DNA from: an uncultured Leptolinea sp.
GTDB taxonomy: Bacteria; Chloroflexota; Anaerolineae; Anaerolineales; Anaerolineaceae
Assembly: GCA_903828565.1 (NCBI GenBank)
Contig: CAIKMQ010000040.1
Coordinates: forward strand, 62,001 to 126,000
Reading direction: 5' to 3'
DNA: 64,000 bases
Numbering within the stretch: position 1 is the stretch's first letter; the number at the start of each line of letters is the position of its first letter. The notes beneath the pieces are model-generated. The model was not told where the DNA came from and ran no database searches. It saw only the letters and a program-made list of their open reading frames with translations. This document shows positions 1-8,671 of the stretch, one piece after another. The position numbers and the translations under genes were made by a program.

Positions 1-528
1 CCTGATTCCATTTTCTCTGCGCCAGAGAAGATAAAAGAGAACAACCATAAAACTGGTAAATGCTGGAATACTTTCCAGCATGATCTCAGAGGTATATTTC
101 ACATTGAATGAGTGGATAGCCTGTAGCAATCCAGCTACCGGGTTCAATAATGAAATGCCGATCGTAGAAGCTACACCAAACACAGCATTCATGATCCTGG
201 CATTTTTTACCAATGGACGCGGCAAATAGACATTCGGACCGGCTGTAGTCGGGCTATCCTTTACCAATGGGTATTCTTTTTCCGGCAACAGGCTCAATCC
301 TAGAAGGATCTTGGTCAACTGTGGATGTTCAGGGCGGTAATTCGTCTCTAAAAATCCTGAAAGATCTTTATTCTTGATGAGCGTTGAGAATTGCTGGGCA
401 GCCCGAAGATAATCATCTTCATCATAATCAATGCTCAGAGTGGTCACAGCTTTCCAGCGAACGAATCCGCTGAGGCTGACCACGAGGAGAATGAGTATGA
501 TTTTTAGTATCAGGTTGCGATATTGCAT
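1..528 (-). CDS. GT39/ArnT-like membrane glycosyltransferase, N-terminal part
   Basis: Partial gene: the 176 N-terminal residues are present and the rest runs off the left edge. It begins with a transmembrane helix (about residues 5-22), followed by an acidic loop IDYDEDDY and then RPEHPQLTK. An acidic pair after the first helix and a downstream HP motif are typical of the dolichyl-phosphate-mannose mannosyltransferase and ArnT superfamily (GT39/GT83), which moves sugars from polyprenyl carriers on the outer membrane face. It starts 4 nt after the amylase stop, so it is probably the last visible gene of the sugar operon. Acceptor and donor cannot be told. Confidence 0.7.
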   Translation of the reverse strand, partial: MQYRNLILKIILILLVVSLSGFVRWKAVTTLSIDYDEDDYLRAAQQFSTLIKNKDLSGFLETNYRPEHPQLTKILLGLSLLPEKEYPLVKDSPTTAGPNVYLPRPLVKNARIMNAVFGVASTIGISLLNPVAGLLQAIHSFNVKYTSEIMLESIPAFTSFMVVLFYLLWRRENGIR

Positions 529-532
529 AAGT

Positions 533-2179
533 TTACTTAGCCGCTTGATCAAGATGATACAAATATATCTGATGCGGACCCAACTCGACCGTTGGGGTGA
601 TCGTAAACAAGCCATCTGGAGAGATTTTCAGCGCTAAAGGGGAATTACCGCCGTAAATGGGGTTTAGCACGTAATCGCCCGGCTTCAGCTCTTCACCACC
701 ATACCTGAGGGAGATATCACGGACAGGATTCTCGGAAAGATTGATCAGAATCAGGACAGCATCAGGATCTTGCACACGTAAAGTGGCATAAATGCTCCTA
801 TTCCGGTTATCCAATTGTGCAATGCTGCCCCGTGACAATGCAGGATACTGCCCGCGGATTCGAATCAGGAACTGGTAGTAACGCAACAATGAATTGCTGT
901 CGAGCAATTCCTGCGCGACGTTCGTGCCCGGGATAATACTCTGTGGATTCCGCCAGGCTTCTCCGCTAGTAAAACCCATATCACCAGCAGCACTCCATCG
1001 CATTGGCAGGCGAATATCCTCATCCGGTTTCACGCCCTGCATCCCAATTTCCTCACCATAATAAATGAACGGGGTTCCTGGGGAGGTTAGCAGTATGGTT
1101 GCTGCTATCTTTGCTTTCTCCATACTCCCATCCAGAACGCTCATAACACGATTCTGGTCATGGTTTGTCAAAAAGGTGCCAAATCTCCAATCAGGCGCAT
1201 CCTGTTGAATAAAGGTCAGGCCGCTGTTGATGCTTGAATTTGATTCCGCTTTCACACTACTCATGATCGCGTTGGCAAATTCAAAATTAAAGATCATATC
1301 CATCTCCCGGTCCGCATATTGAGTGGTCTGACGGGTGCTGTTGCCCGCCACTTCACCGATCACAAAAGCGTCTGGTTGAATGTTTTTATAGTATTGGTAG
1401 TATTCTTTGAACCAGGCATGGGTCGCCGGCGTATTTTCCAGTTTGTCTCCATCTTCAATGAGATGCTTTGCGGCATCTATCCGAAAACCATCTACGCCAA
1501 TTTCATTTAACCAGAAAGAAGTGATCTTCTCCATCTGTACCGTTACTTCTGGGGTTAAATAATTCAAGTCCGGCATACAGTCACAGAAGTACCCGTAATA
1601 GTATTTTTCAATGCCGTTTACCTGCCTGGGATACCACTGCCGCCCGTGTGTGGTATCGGACCACACATACCAGGAAAAATACTGGGAGGTTTCACCAGCT
1701 GAAGCACTGATAAAGAATGGGTTTTGTGACGAAGTGTGATTGATCACCAGATCCATGATCACATGGATTCCCCTTGAATGGGCTTCGTCCAGAAATCTCT
1801 GAAAGTCCTGCATCGTTCCATATTCCGGATTGATCGCATAATAATTAATGACATCATATCCGTGATATGAAGGCGATGGATGGATCGGCATCAGCCAGAT
1901 CGCAGTTATTCCCAGATCATCAGATGTATCAGGGTCGCCATCATTCAGGTAATCCAATTTCTCTGTCAAACCATTGATATCCCCGATGCCATCGCCATTA
2001 CTATCGTAATAACTGCGGAGAAAAATTTCATAAAAAACTGCCTCCTGCCACCAGTGATCTGAGCCATCGCCATTGGCAGCGACTCCACCAGCCCCACTGT
2101 CAGTGAATAGATAAGGAATATTAATAGTACAAGCACTTAATACAAGTAAAATGATCAGGGAGAGTATTTTATTTTTCAT
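533..2179 (-). CDS. GH13 alpha-amylase family lipoprotein
   Basis: Secreted starch- or maltodextrin-cleaving enzyme. The start at the Met before KNKILSLIILL gives a lipoprotein signal peptide with lipobox LSAC (Cys17); an upstream in-frame Met would bury it. The (beta/alpha)8 barrel shows the GH13 regions: DLVINH, GFRIDAAKH with the nucleophile Asp near 235, VIGEV with the acid/base Glu near 276, and FLTNHD with the third Asp near 341. At 548 aa it is a normal single-barrel size. It lies downstream of two sugar permeases and a binding protein, so it likely makes maltodextrins at the cell surface for that transporter. Exact specificity (amylase, glucosidase, neopullulanase) is not decided. Confidence 0.93.
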   Translation of the reverse strand: MKNKILSLIILLVLSACTINIPYLFTDSGAGGVAANGDGSDHWWQEAVFYEIFLRSYYDSNGDGIGDINGLTEKLDYLNDGDPDTSDDLGITAIWLMPIHPSPSYHGYDVINYYAINPEYGTMQDFQRFLDEAHSRGIHVIMDLVINHTSSQNPFFISASAGETSQYFSWYVWSDTTHGRQWYPRQVNGIEKYYYGYFCDCMPDLNYLTPEVTVQMEKITSFWLNEIGVDGFRIDAAKHLIEDGDKLENTPATHAWFKEYYQYYKNIQPDAFVIGEVAGNSTRQTTQYADREMDMIFNFEFANAIMSSVKAESNSSINSGLTFIQQDAPDWRFGTFLTNHDQNRVMSVLDGSMEKAKIAATILLTSPGTPFIYYGEEIGMQGVKPDEDIRLPMRWSAAGDMGFTSGEAWRNPQSIIPGTNVAQELLDSNSLLRYYQFLIRIRGQYPALSRGSIAQLDNRNRSIYATLRVQDPDAVLILINLSENPVRDISLRYGGEELKPGDYVLNPIYGGNSPLALKISPDGLFTITPTVELGPHQIYLYHLDQAAK

Positions 2180-2187
2180 AAGAGAAA

Positions 2188-2205
2188 GGCGACCTTTCGG
2201 TCGCC
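2188..2205 (-). promoter_or_regulatory. GAAA-loop hairpin before the GH13 gene
   Basis: A 7-bp GC-rich stem (GGCGACC/GGTCGCC) capped by GAAA lies between the permease stop and the GH13 start, 8 nt before the ATG on the minus strand. It may tune translation or mRNA stability within the operon. No clear Shine-Dalgarno precedes this ATG apart from the hairpin's 3' arm. Confidence 0.45.
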
Positions 2206-2219
2206 AGTTCCTGGTAGTT

Positions 2220-3227
2220 CTATCCTTTAACACCGCCAGATGTCAACCCATTAACAATTTGTTTTTGCAGCGCTACGAACACAAGAGCAACAGGGAGCGC
2301 AACGATAATGGCCATGGCCGCAAACCGGTTCCATGGAATAGAGTTCGCATACTGCCCTGTCATATTATATAAAGTCATCGCAAGTGTATAATCCTTGGGC
2401 TGTGTCAGGAAAAGCCAAGGGAGTACAAATTCCTGCCAGTGGCCGATAAACCCGATAAAGAAGGTCACAGCCAGCTGCGGTAATGCCAGAGGTAGCACGA
2501 TCTGGAAGAATGTCTGATTCGCATCCGCCCCATCGATATAGGCGGCTTCTTCCAGTTCCTTTGGAATCGTGTCGAGATAGCCTTTCAGGTTCCATACAGC
2601 AAACGGGAGGGCGGTTGAGACCATCGCGATTCCCACGCCGATCAGAGAATCCCGTAGATTAAAAAGAACCCGCCCGGTATTGATCGGATCACATTTCACG
2701 AACGGGTAAAATGCCGTGATCCCGCTGGTACAGACTTTAACCTGCAAACTGTTCATCAGTAGGAAGAGGGGTGTTGAAAGGCCAACGGCAGGCATCAGCA
2801 GTGGAATAAATACGAGCACCATCAGGACCGTACGCAGTTTGAACTTGAACCGGGAAAAAGCATAAGCAGCCGAAACAGCGATCAATAACGAAACCAAACC
2901 GACCGAGATCGAAACGAGAAAACTGTTCCTCAGAAGTTCCACAAATGTGATTGGATTAGCCGTCGGTCGATCCAGAACCTGTTGAAAAGCCACAAATGAT
3001 ATTTCTTTCGGGAATAGTTCAAGTGCAGACGGACGATTGGATTTTGAACTGAGTGACAGGGTGACGATGTACATGATCGGGAACATCACTTCAGCAACGA
3101 TCACCAGGCAGAGAAGTTGTATCACCAGTTGCCGCCATAATGGAAGCTGCTCTGAGGTGTTGGAACTATTCGCTGTATCCTTGTTTAAAAAGCGAACGAG
3201 GAAGTTACCTTTTTCCGAAGATCTCAT
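2220..3227 (-). CDS. Sugar ABC transporter permease, MalG type
   Basis: Inner-membrane permease of a CUT1 carbohydrate importer. At 335 aa it is hydrophobic throughout, with an N-terminal helix near 35-55 and a cytoplasmic EAA loop (EAAYIDGA near 230) that docks the ATPase. The fairly long loop between early helices fits MalG relatives. It starts 11 nt after the MalF-type partner. No ATPase gene is in the operon, so a shared MsmX/MalK-type ATPase encoded elsewhere is likely. Confidence 0.92.
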   Translation of the reverse strand: MRSSEKGNFLVRFLNKDTANSSNTSEQLPLWRQLVIQLLCLVIVAEVMFPIMYIVTLSLSSKSNRPSALELFPKEISFVAFQQVLDRPTANPITFVELLRNSFLVSISVGLVSLLIAVSAAYAFSRFKFKLRTVLMVLVFIPLLMPAVGLSTPLFLLMNSLQVKVCTSGITAFYPFVKCDPINTGRVLFNLRDSLIGVGIAMVSTALPFAVWNLKGYLDTIPKELEEAAYIDGADANQTFFQIVLPLALPQLAVTFFIGFIGHWQEFVLPWLFLTQPKDYTLAMTLYNMTGQYANSIPWNRFAAMAIIVALPVALVFVALQKQIVNGLTSGGVKG

Positions 3228-3238
3228 GGTTATTTCTC

Positions 3239-4243
3239 CTAGATGTAACTTTCTGTTGCTTTTGTGACCTTGTTTGTGATCAGGAAGATTACAAGGGCGA
3301 CAACAAATATGATAACGGCAAAAGCTCCCGCTGCACCGTACAACCTCAGATTCCTCACCAGGTCATAGGCAAAGGTGACCAATAACTCCGTCATCCGGTT
3401 TGGGCCGCCGCCTGAAAGGAAATAGACGAAATTGAACAGGTTGAATGACAGTGTAAAGCCGTAAACTGCGGCGGGGATCATCGCGGGTTGCAACAGGGGT
3501 ACCGTGATATTCCAGAATTGTTTGGATTTTGAAGCCCCGTCAATTGCTGCTGCTTCATATAGTTCCTTCGGGATACTCTGCAAAGCCCCGGTTGCGACAA
3601 GCACCATGAAAGGCCAGCCAAGCCAGAAATTGGCTATCATCATCGCGTAATACGCATTTGGCAAGCCGCCGGTGGGTAATAACCAGGGGATGGGTGGGTT
3701 AATATCCAAAAGCCAACGGGTATGTATCGGGTTCCCACCAAATAACAATGATATGTCTGTTAATAATCTATTGAACGCCCCATACTGTTCATCATAAATA
3801 TTACGCCACACAGTACCGATTACGATCGGGGGAATAACAACAGGTAATACGTAGATGGCACGGTAGATGCGCTTGAACCAGATACCCTTGATATTCATCA
3901 GATTGGCGATCAAAACGCCTGCAGGGACATGCAAAATTACGTTCGTAATTGCCCACCAGAAATTATAAGAGAGCACACGAACGAAATTAAAATTCTGAAC
4001 CGGTAGCCCGCCAGTGATAATATCAATATAATTCTGGAAACCAATCCAATTCAGCTTCGGCGACCGCAACTGAAGCATTAAATCTTTGGTAGAAAAATCT
4101 GAAAACGAGATAATAACCTGAAAGATCAAAGGGTAAAAAGTGATAATTCCAAGGACAACAAATGCGGGCAATAGGTACAAATAAGGCAAAAAGGAACGAA
4201 AAGCCTTATCCTTCTTGATACTTGATGATGCAATAGCGGTCAT
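3239..4243 (-). CDS. Sugar ABC transporter permease, MalF type
   Basis: Second membrane subunit of the CUT1 importer: 334 aa, six predicted membrane segments and an EAA loop (EAAAIDGASKSKQFW). It follows the binding-protein gene after a strong hairpin and precedes the MalG-type gene. It pairs with that subunit to form the translocation path. Substrate is inferred as a maltodextrin-like oligosaccharide only from the amylase in the same operon. Confidence 0.92.
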   Translation of the reverse strand: MTAIASSSIKKDKAFRSFLPYLYLLPAFVVLGIITFYPLIFQVIISFSDFSTKDLMLQLRSPKLNWIGFQNYIDIITGGLPVQNFNFVRVLSYNFWWAITNVILHVPAGVLIANLMNIKGIWFKRIYRAIYVLPVVIPPIVIGTVWRNIYDEQYGAFNRLLTDISLLFGGNPIHTRWLLDINPPIPWLLPTGGLPNAYYAMMIANFWLGWPFMVLVATGALQSIPKELYEAAAIDGASKSKQFWNITVPLLQPAMIPAAVYGFTLSFNLFNFVYFLSGGGPNRMTELLVTFAYDLVRNLRLYGAAGAFAVIIFVVALVIFLITNKVTKATESYI

Positions 4244-4277
4244 ATGTGAGCCTTATCCTTTATGCTGAAGAATAAGA

Positions 4278-4311
4278 AAAATGGGAAGGTGCAAATGCAC
4301 CTTCCCATTTT
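4278..4311 (-). terminator. Intra-operon hairpin between binding protein and permease genes
   Basis: A near-perfect inverted repeat (about 15-bp stem, AAATGGGAAGGTGCA and complement) is followed on the minus strand by a T-rich run. It lies between the binding-protein stop and the MalF-type start, where many ABC operons carry an attenuator or mRNA-stabilising stem that keeps binding protein above permease. Confidence 0.75.
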
Positions 4312-4320
4312 AACCTGATA

Positions 4321-5502
4321 TTACTTGTTTGCGTTTGCTGCTCCGGTAGCTACCCACTCTGCGGGGGTAACCTTACCCTGGAACACATCATCCGTACCGC
4401 AGAAGTTGGACCAGTAAAGTCCAAGCTGAGGAACCTGGGGACGAATGGTGGAACCGGCATTGAATGCATCCACGAGGGACTGCATCAAAGGATCAGTGAT
4501 CTCAATGTCAGTGCGGACAGGAACGTGACCGGCTTCGGTCATCATGACGGTCTGGGAAGCCTTGTTGGTCAGATAGAGAGCGACCTCAAGAGCAGCTTCT
4601 TTGTTCTGGCTGTTGGGGTTGAAGTAGAAGCCATCCACGCCAAGTAACGGGGTTGCCGGGCCAGCGGGGCCAGCCGGCAATGGAGCTACGCCGAGTTTAT
4701 CGCCGAGCGCGGTCTTATAATCGCCCATCGCCCAGTTACCATTGGTGATAGCGACTACAGAGCCTTCCTGGAAGGGAGCCAGGCCATCGCTGTCATTCTT
4801 GGGCCAGGCATTCTCAAGGGAGATGGTGTAGAGGTTGGTCAGGTAAGTAACGGCATCCACAACACCGGTACCCTGATCGGCGACAACTTTCCAGTTCTCA
4901 TCAAAGATCTGTCCACCGTAGGCACCAAAGAAACCGTAGTGGTGGTAGCAGCCGTAGCTGATGGAAACAGGAGTTCCACCCTGCATGAGGGCGAGAAGTT
5001 CGTCAGTAGTGGCGGGCGGGGTGGGAAGGAGTTCCTTGTTGTACCAGAAAGCAACAGCTTTCAGGGTTTCAGGAATACCATAGAGTTTGCCGTCGAGGCT
5101 CATGCCATCGATACCAAGCTGGTTGACGCCATCCAGTTTTCCTGCAGCGATATCAGTGATATCGGCAAGGAAACCACCGCGAACATCATCACCGAGGCTG
5201 TCATTCGGGGCGATGAACATATCTGGTCCGGCGCCAGCGCCGACATCGGTGCGATACTTGTTGAAGATGTCATTGAATGGAACCTGCAGGACATTGATCT
5301 TGATATTCGGCATGTCGATTGCGGCCTGTTCAAGATTCTTTGTCAGGGCGAGCTCTTCAGCGGAGCCGGTACCATAAGCGTGCCAGAAGGTTACTTCTAC
5401 TATTTCAGCAGGAGCTACTTCGGCGGGTGCAGCAGGAGCGCAGGCAGCCAAAAGCATGGATGCCATGACTACTTATGCAACTAACTTCAAAATTGATTTC
5501 AT
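4321..5502 (-). CDS. Sugar ABC transporter solute-binding lipoprotein, signal peptide interrupted by in-frame TAA
   Basis: Extracellular family 1 (MalE-like) binding protein: VTFWHAYG at the N-terminus of the mature part and PLPAGPAGPATPLLGVDGFYF later. A strong ribosome-binding site (GGAGGAAG) sits 2 nt before an ATG at 5502, giving MKSILKLVA, then TAA at 5473-5475, then VVMASMLLAAC. Reading through restores a normal lipoprotein signal with lipobox LAAC; compare VVASMLLAAC in the peptide-binding protein at 54391. Restarting at the ATG at 5466 would give only MASMLLAAC, too short for export. The stop is TAA, so it is not selenocysteine. It may be a point mutation, strain polymorphism or sequence error. 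Confidence 0.8.
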
Positions 5503-5598
5503 TTCTTCCTCCAGATATTGTTATGAACGATTCTTTACAGAAAACGGTACAAACTATACTACATGGTTTCTATGATCACCTCCTCCTATATAAATATA

Positions 5599-6588
5599 TT
5601 ATACAGATTCCCTTTCAATAATATTCAATGGGAGTTCTATATGTTGAATTGTCTGAGATGGGTTCTCCAAACGTGAAACGAGTATTTTTGCGGCGATCCG
5701 GCCCGATTCGTCCAGAGGTTGATGGATCGTGGTCAATCCAAAGAAAGCTGCCATATCGATGTCATCAAAACCGATCACAGCCAGATCCTGGGGAACACGC
5801 AAGCCCATGACCCTGGCTTCCCTCAAAATGGCGATCGCCTGCAGATCTGTTGCAGCGAATATCGCTAGTGGGAGGCTATCCCGGGTCATACTGCGAAGTA
5901 TGCTGCCAATATCCATGGCATATTCGTGGATCAGGTTTTCATCCGGCACTAACTTAGCCTCATCCAATGCCTCAAGGTAACCTGCGAGCCTGCGAGCGAT
6001 CGGGTTGATTCCGAAGGTTGGTGTGGATCTGCCACCAATAAAGGCGATCCGCCTATGGCCTTTCTCTATCAGGTATCGCGTGGCGAGTTTACCCCCCGTG
6101 GTGTCATTGATCTCAAGGGATGAGAAGTAGGGGTCGGTAAACTCAATAATAACAGTTTCCAGGTGATTTTCCCGCAATCTCCTGGAGGTGGCATCTTCCA
6201 GTTGCTGTGACACAATGATCAATCCATCAACGGTCCGGCGGATCGGAATGGTCTGCAGGTAAGACTGCTCCCTGCCCTTCGTATCAACCGGCAAGATGAC
6301 CATTTCCAGGTTGTGCTGGGATAACACACTGGCAATCCCGCGCAACCGCTGTGTGAAAGACGGTTCAGTGAAGAATGGAATCAGTACCCCAATTCGCCTG
6401 GGAGTATGGGATTGTTTGGCTTTTTCGGTGGTTGCGCCAACATAAGCCAACTTATCCATGGCTTGGATGATCTTTGCGCGTGTTTCGGGGTTCACCCTTT
6501 GGGGATAATTGATGGCACGGGATACAGTCGCGATAGAAACCCCCGCTTCTCTGGCAACATCATAAATTGTAGGTGAGTTTTTTATCAT
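5599..6588 (-). CDS. LacI-family transcriptional repressor of the sugar operon
   Basis: 329 aa. N-terminal LacI helix-turn-helix TIYDVAREAGVSIATVSRAI (residues 7-26) and hinge, then a periplasmic-binding-protein-like effector domain with GVLIPFF, GLIIVSQQ and the late IGFDDIDMAAFF segment. It is the first gene of the sugar operon, ending 96 nt before the binding-protein start. A LacI-type operator overlaps its own promoter, so autoregulation and sugar-induced derepression of the whole operon are likely. The effector is inferred to be a maltooligosaccharide. Confidence 0.93.
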   Translation of the reverse strand: MIKNSPTIYDVAREAGVSIATVSRAINYPQRVNPETRAKIIQAMDKLAYVGATTEKAKQSHTPRRIGVLIPFFTEPSFTQRLRGIASVLSQHNLEMVILPVDTKGREQSYLQTIPIRRTVDGLIIVSQQLEDATSRRLRENHLETVIIEFTDPYFSSLEINDTTGGKLATRYLIEKGHRRIAFIGGRSTPTFGINPIARRLAGYLEALDEAKLVPDENLIHEYAMDIGSILRSMTRDSLPLAIFAATDLQAIAILREARVMGLRVPQDLAVIGFDDIDMAAFFGLTTIHQPLDESGRIAAKILVSRLENPSQTIQHIELPLNIIERESV

Positions 6589-6628
6589 ATCTACTTTATG
6601 AGGGGACCGCGGCTGATGTAAGTACTTT

Positions 6629-6672
6629 TATGTAACAGCTTACATAATACACCTTTTCGTTTCACAACGCAA
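6629..6672 (-). promoter_or_regulatory. Sigma-70-like promoter with LacI-type operator for the sugar operon
   Basis: On the minus strand, -35 TTGCGT (6667-6672), a 17-nt spacer and -10 TATTAT (6644-6649). A dyad TATGTAA-4nt-TTACATA (6629-6646) overlaps the -10. Its core TGTAA-N4-TTACA has the half-sites and spacing of LacI-family operators, though the usual central CG is missing. Occupancy would block RNA polymerase. Confidence 0.7.
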
Positions 6673-6706
6673 GGGTAAATACAATGATACTGAATATATC
6701 CAAAAA

Positions 6707-6735
6707 AGAGCAGCCGGTTTAAAACCGGCTGCTCT
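6707..6735 (-). terminator. Rho-independent terminator of glnS
   Basis: A 14-bp perfect stem (AGAGCAGCCGGTTT and complement) with a one-base apparent loop, followed on the minus strand by TTTTTTG. It lies 20 nt beyond the glnS stop. Confidence 0.9.
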
Positions 6736-6754
6736 AAATCAGTAAATATTCAGA

Positions 6755-8443
6755 TTACTTCTTTTGTTCGATCTTTGCCCACCCATCGCGGAGCGATACT
6801 GTCTGGTTGAAAACCAAATGACCCGCGGTCGAATCCAGGTCCGCACAGAAGAAACCCTTTCGCTCAAACTGGAAAGTCTCTCCCGGCTGGGTGAAGGCCA
6901 GGCTTGGTTCGACCTTGCATCCATGCAATACCTTCAAAGCTTCGGGATTCAGATGATCCAAAAAGCTCTTGCCTTCTTCCACTTTGTTGGGGTTGGGTTC
7001 TGTGAACAGGTGATCATATATCCGGATTTCCGCGTCCAACGCATGGTGAGCAGAGACCCAGTGGATGGTGCCCTGGACCTTACGGCCGTCCGGTGCATAC
7101 CCACCCTTCGTTTCAGGATCGTATGTACAGTGTATCTCAGTGATATTCCCACTGACCGGGTCTTTGACGAAGTCTATGCAGCGGATGATGTATCCATATC
7201 TCAGGCGTACCTCTCGCCCTGGTGCCAGGCGGAAATATTTCGGCGGTGGCTCTTCACGGAAATCCTCTGCATCAATGAAGATCTCGCGCGAGAATGGCAC
7301 CTTTCGGTTTCCTGCTGAAGGATCTTCAGGGTTATTGATGGCTTCCATCTCCTCCACCTGACCTTCAGGGTAATTAGTGATGATCACCTTGACAGGATCG
7401 AGCACTCCCAACACACGTTTGGCAGACAGATTGAGCTCATCCCGGACGAGATGCTCCAGCAGTTCGATCTCGATCAGATTTTCTTTCTTTGCCACACCTA
7501 TGGTATCAATGAAACGGCGCACAGCCTTTGCCGGGTACCCGCGCCGGCGCATACCGCAGAGGGTAGGCATCCGGGGATCATCCCAACCGGAAACGTAGGC
7601 GCCATCCACCAGCTGCTTCAGGAAACGTTTACTGAGGATCGTGTAGGTCATATTCAATCTGGCAAATTCGATCTGCCGGGTTTTGAATAAGCCCAGCTCC
7701 TCGAGGAACCACTCGTAAAGCGGCCGGTGGTCTTCGTAAGCCAGGTCGCACAGACTGTGAGTGACACCTTCGACAGAATCAGATTGGCCGTGAGCAAAAT
7801 CATACATCGGGTAAATCGGCCACTCGCTGCCTGTGCGGTGATGTGGTGTTTTCAGGATGCGGTACATGGTTGGGTCGCGCATATTGATATTGCTGGAAGC
7901 CATGTCGATCTTGGCGCGTAAAACCCGCGAGCCTTCTTCAAATTCGCCGGCCCGCATGCGCCTGAAAAGATCGAGATTCTCTTCGATGGAACGGTTTCGG
8001 AACGGGCTTTCACGGCCCGGTTCCGTCAATGTACCCCGGTATTCACGGATCTGATCGGCAGATAAGTCATCCACATAAGCCTTACCTTTAACGATCAACT
8101 GCAATGCCATCTGATATACCTGCTCAAAATAATCCGAGGCGTATAACGGGCCTTGCTCTCCCCACTTGAATCCAAGCCACTGGATGTCCTCTTGAATGGC
8201 ATCCACAAATTCCACATCTTCTTTTACCGGGTTGGTATCATCATACCGGAGGTTGCACACCCCGCCGAAAGCTTCTGCCATACCAAAATCAATGCACAGC
8301 GCTTTCGCGTGCCCTATATGCAGATAACCATTGGGTTCCGGAGGAAAGCGGGTCTGCACATACGTAAACCGGCCAGTCTGCAGATCTTCTTCGATCGCTT
8401 CGCGAATGAAATTTGTGCTTTCGGTGGTTGGTTCAACAGTCAT
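6755..8443 (-). CDS. glnS: Glutaminyl-tRNA synthetase
   Basis: Charges tRNA-Gln with glutamine in the cytoplasm. Class I synthetase signatures: [15 protein letters not shown] with HIGH at 42-45, and ILSKR (269-273) as the KMSKS equivalent; also the GlnRS-type LRYDDTNP (65-72), and a C-terminal two-barrel anticodon-binding region. The start at MTVEPTTES is chosen because AAGGAG precedes it by 7 nt; the longer frame reads back into the hairpin and tRNA. At 562 aa it is the bacterial GlnRS length. The tRNA-Gln(CUG) gene lies directly upstream on the same strand, so enzyme and substrate may share a transcript. Confidence 0.97.
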   Translation of the reverse strand: MTVEPTTESTNFIREAIEEDLQTGRFTYVQTRFPPEPNGYLHIGHAKALCIDFGMAEAFGGVCNLRYDDTNPVKEDVEFVDAIQEDIQWLGFKWGEQGPLYASDYFEQVYQMALQLIVKGKAYVDDLSADQIREYRGTLTEPGRESPFRNRSIEENLDLFRRMRAGEFEEGSRVLRAKIDMASSNINMRDPTMYRILKTPHHRTGSEWPIYPMYDFAHGQSDSVEGVTHSLCDLAYEDHRPLYEWFLEELGLFKTRQIEFARLNMTYTILSKRFLKQLVDGAYVSGWDDPRMPTLCGMRRRGYPAKAVRRFIDTIGVAKKENLIEIELLEHLVRDELNLSAKRVLGVLDPVKVIITNYPEGQVEEMEAINNPEDPSAGNRKVPFSREIFIDAEDFREEPPPKYFRLAPGREVRLRYGYIIRCIDFVKDPVSGNITEIHCTYDPETKGGYAPDGRKVQGTIHWVSAHHALDAEIRIYDHLFTEPNPNKVEEGKSFLDHLNPEALKVLHGCKVEPSLAFTQPGETFQFERKGFFCADLDSTAGHLVFNQTVSLRDGWAKIEQKK

Positions 8444-8468
8444 TGTGAAACTCCTTCTTGAGGATGAG

Positions 8469-8499
8469 CAAGCGCCCTGATCTAAATTCAGGGCGCTTG
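8469..8499 (-). promoter_or_regulatory. 12-bp hairpin between tRNA-Gln and glnS
   Basis: Perfect stem CAAGCGCCCTGA/TCAGGGCGCTTG with a 7-nt loop, 9 nt after the tRNA 3' end and about 25 nt before the glnS start. No T-run follows on the minus strand, so it is not a standard terminator. It may guide 3' processing of the tRNA, act as a weak attenuator or stabilise the glnS mRNA. Confidence 0.55.
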
Positions 8500-8508
8500 T
8501 TCCACAGG

Positions 8509-8579
8509 CTGAGGGCAAAGGATTCGAACCTCTATTGACAGATCCAGAGTCTGCAGTCCTACCATTGGACGAGCCCCCA
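8509..8579 (-). tRNA. tRNA-Gln (anticodon CTG)
   Basis: 71-nt cloverleaf: acceptor TGGGGGC/GCCCTCA, D-arm GTCC/GGAC, anticodon stem GCAGA/TCTGT with loop CTCTGGA, T-arm AGAGG/CCTTT with loop TTCGAAT. The weak U1-A72 pair and G73 are the known GlnRS identity elements. CCA is not encoded (GCCT follows the acceptor). Confidence 0.95.
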
Positions 8580-8597
8580 GTGCAATCAGCGAAACCT

Positions 8598-8627
8598 ATT
8601 TTACACGAGGAACCGCTTTAATTGCAA
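8598..8627 (-). promoter_or_regulatory. Promoter of tRNA-Gln/glnS
   Basis: Minus strand: TTGCAA (8622-8627), an 18-nt spacer, then TAAAAT (8598-8603) preceded by TG. The predicted start is about 10 nt before the tRNA. Confidence 0.55.
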
Positions 8628-8671
8628 GGGTAGGCGGGCAGATCACCCGCAGGAAGGGTCGTTCCGGTCAA

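Noticed and set aside
5473-5475. Selenocysteine as explanation for the stop in the sugar-binding protein
   Set aside because: The codon is TAA, not TGA, and lies in a signal peptide with no redox motif.
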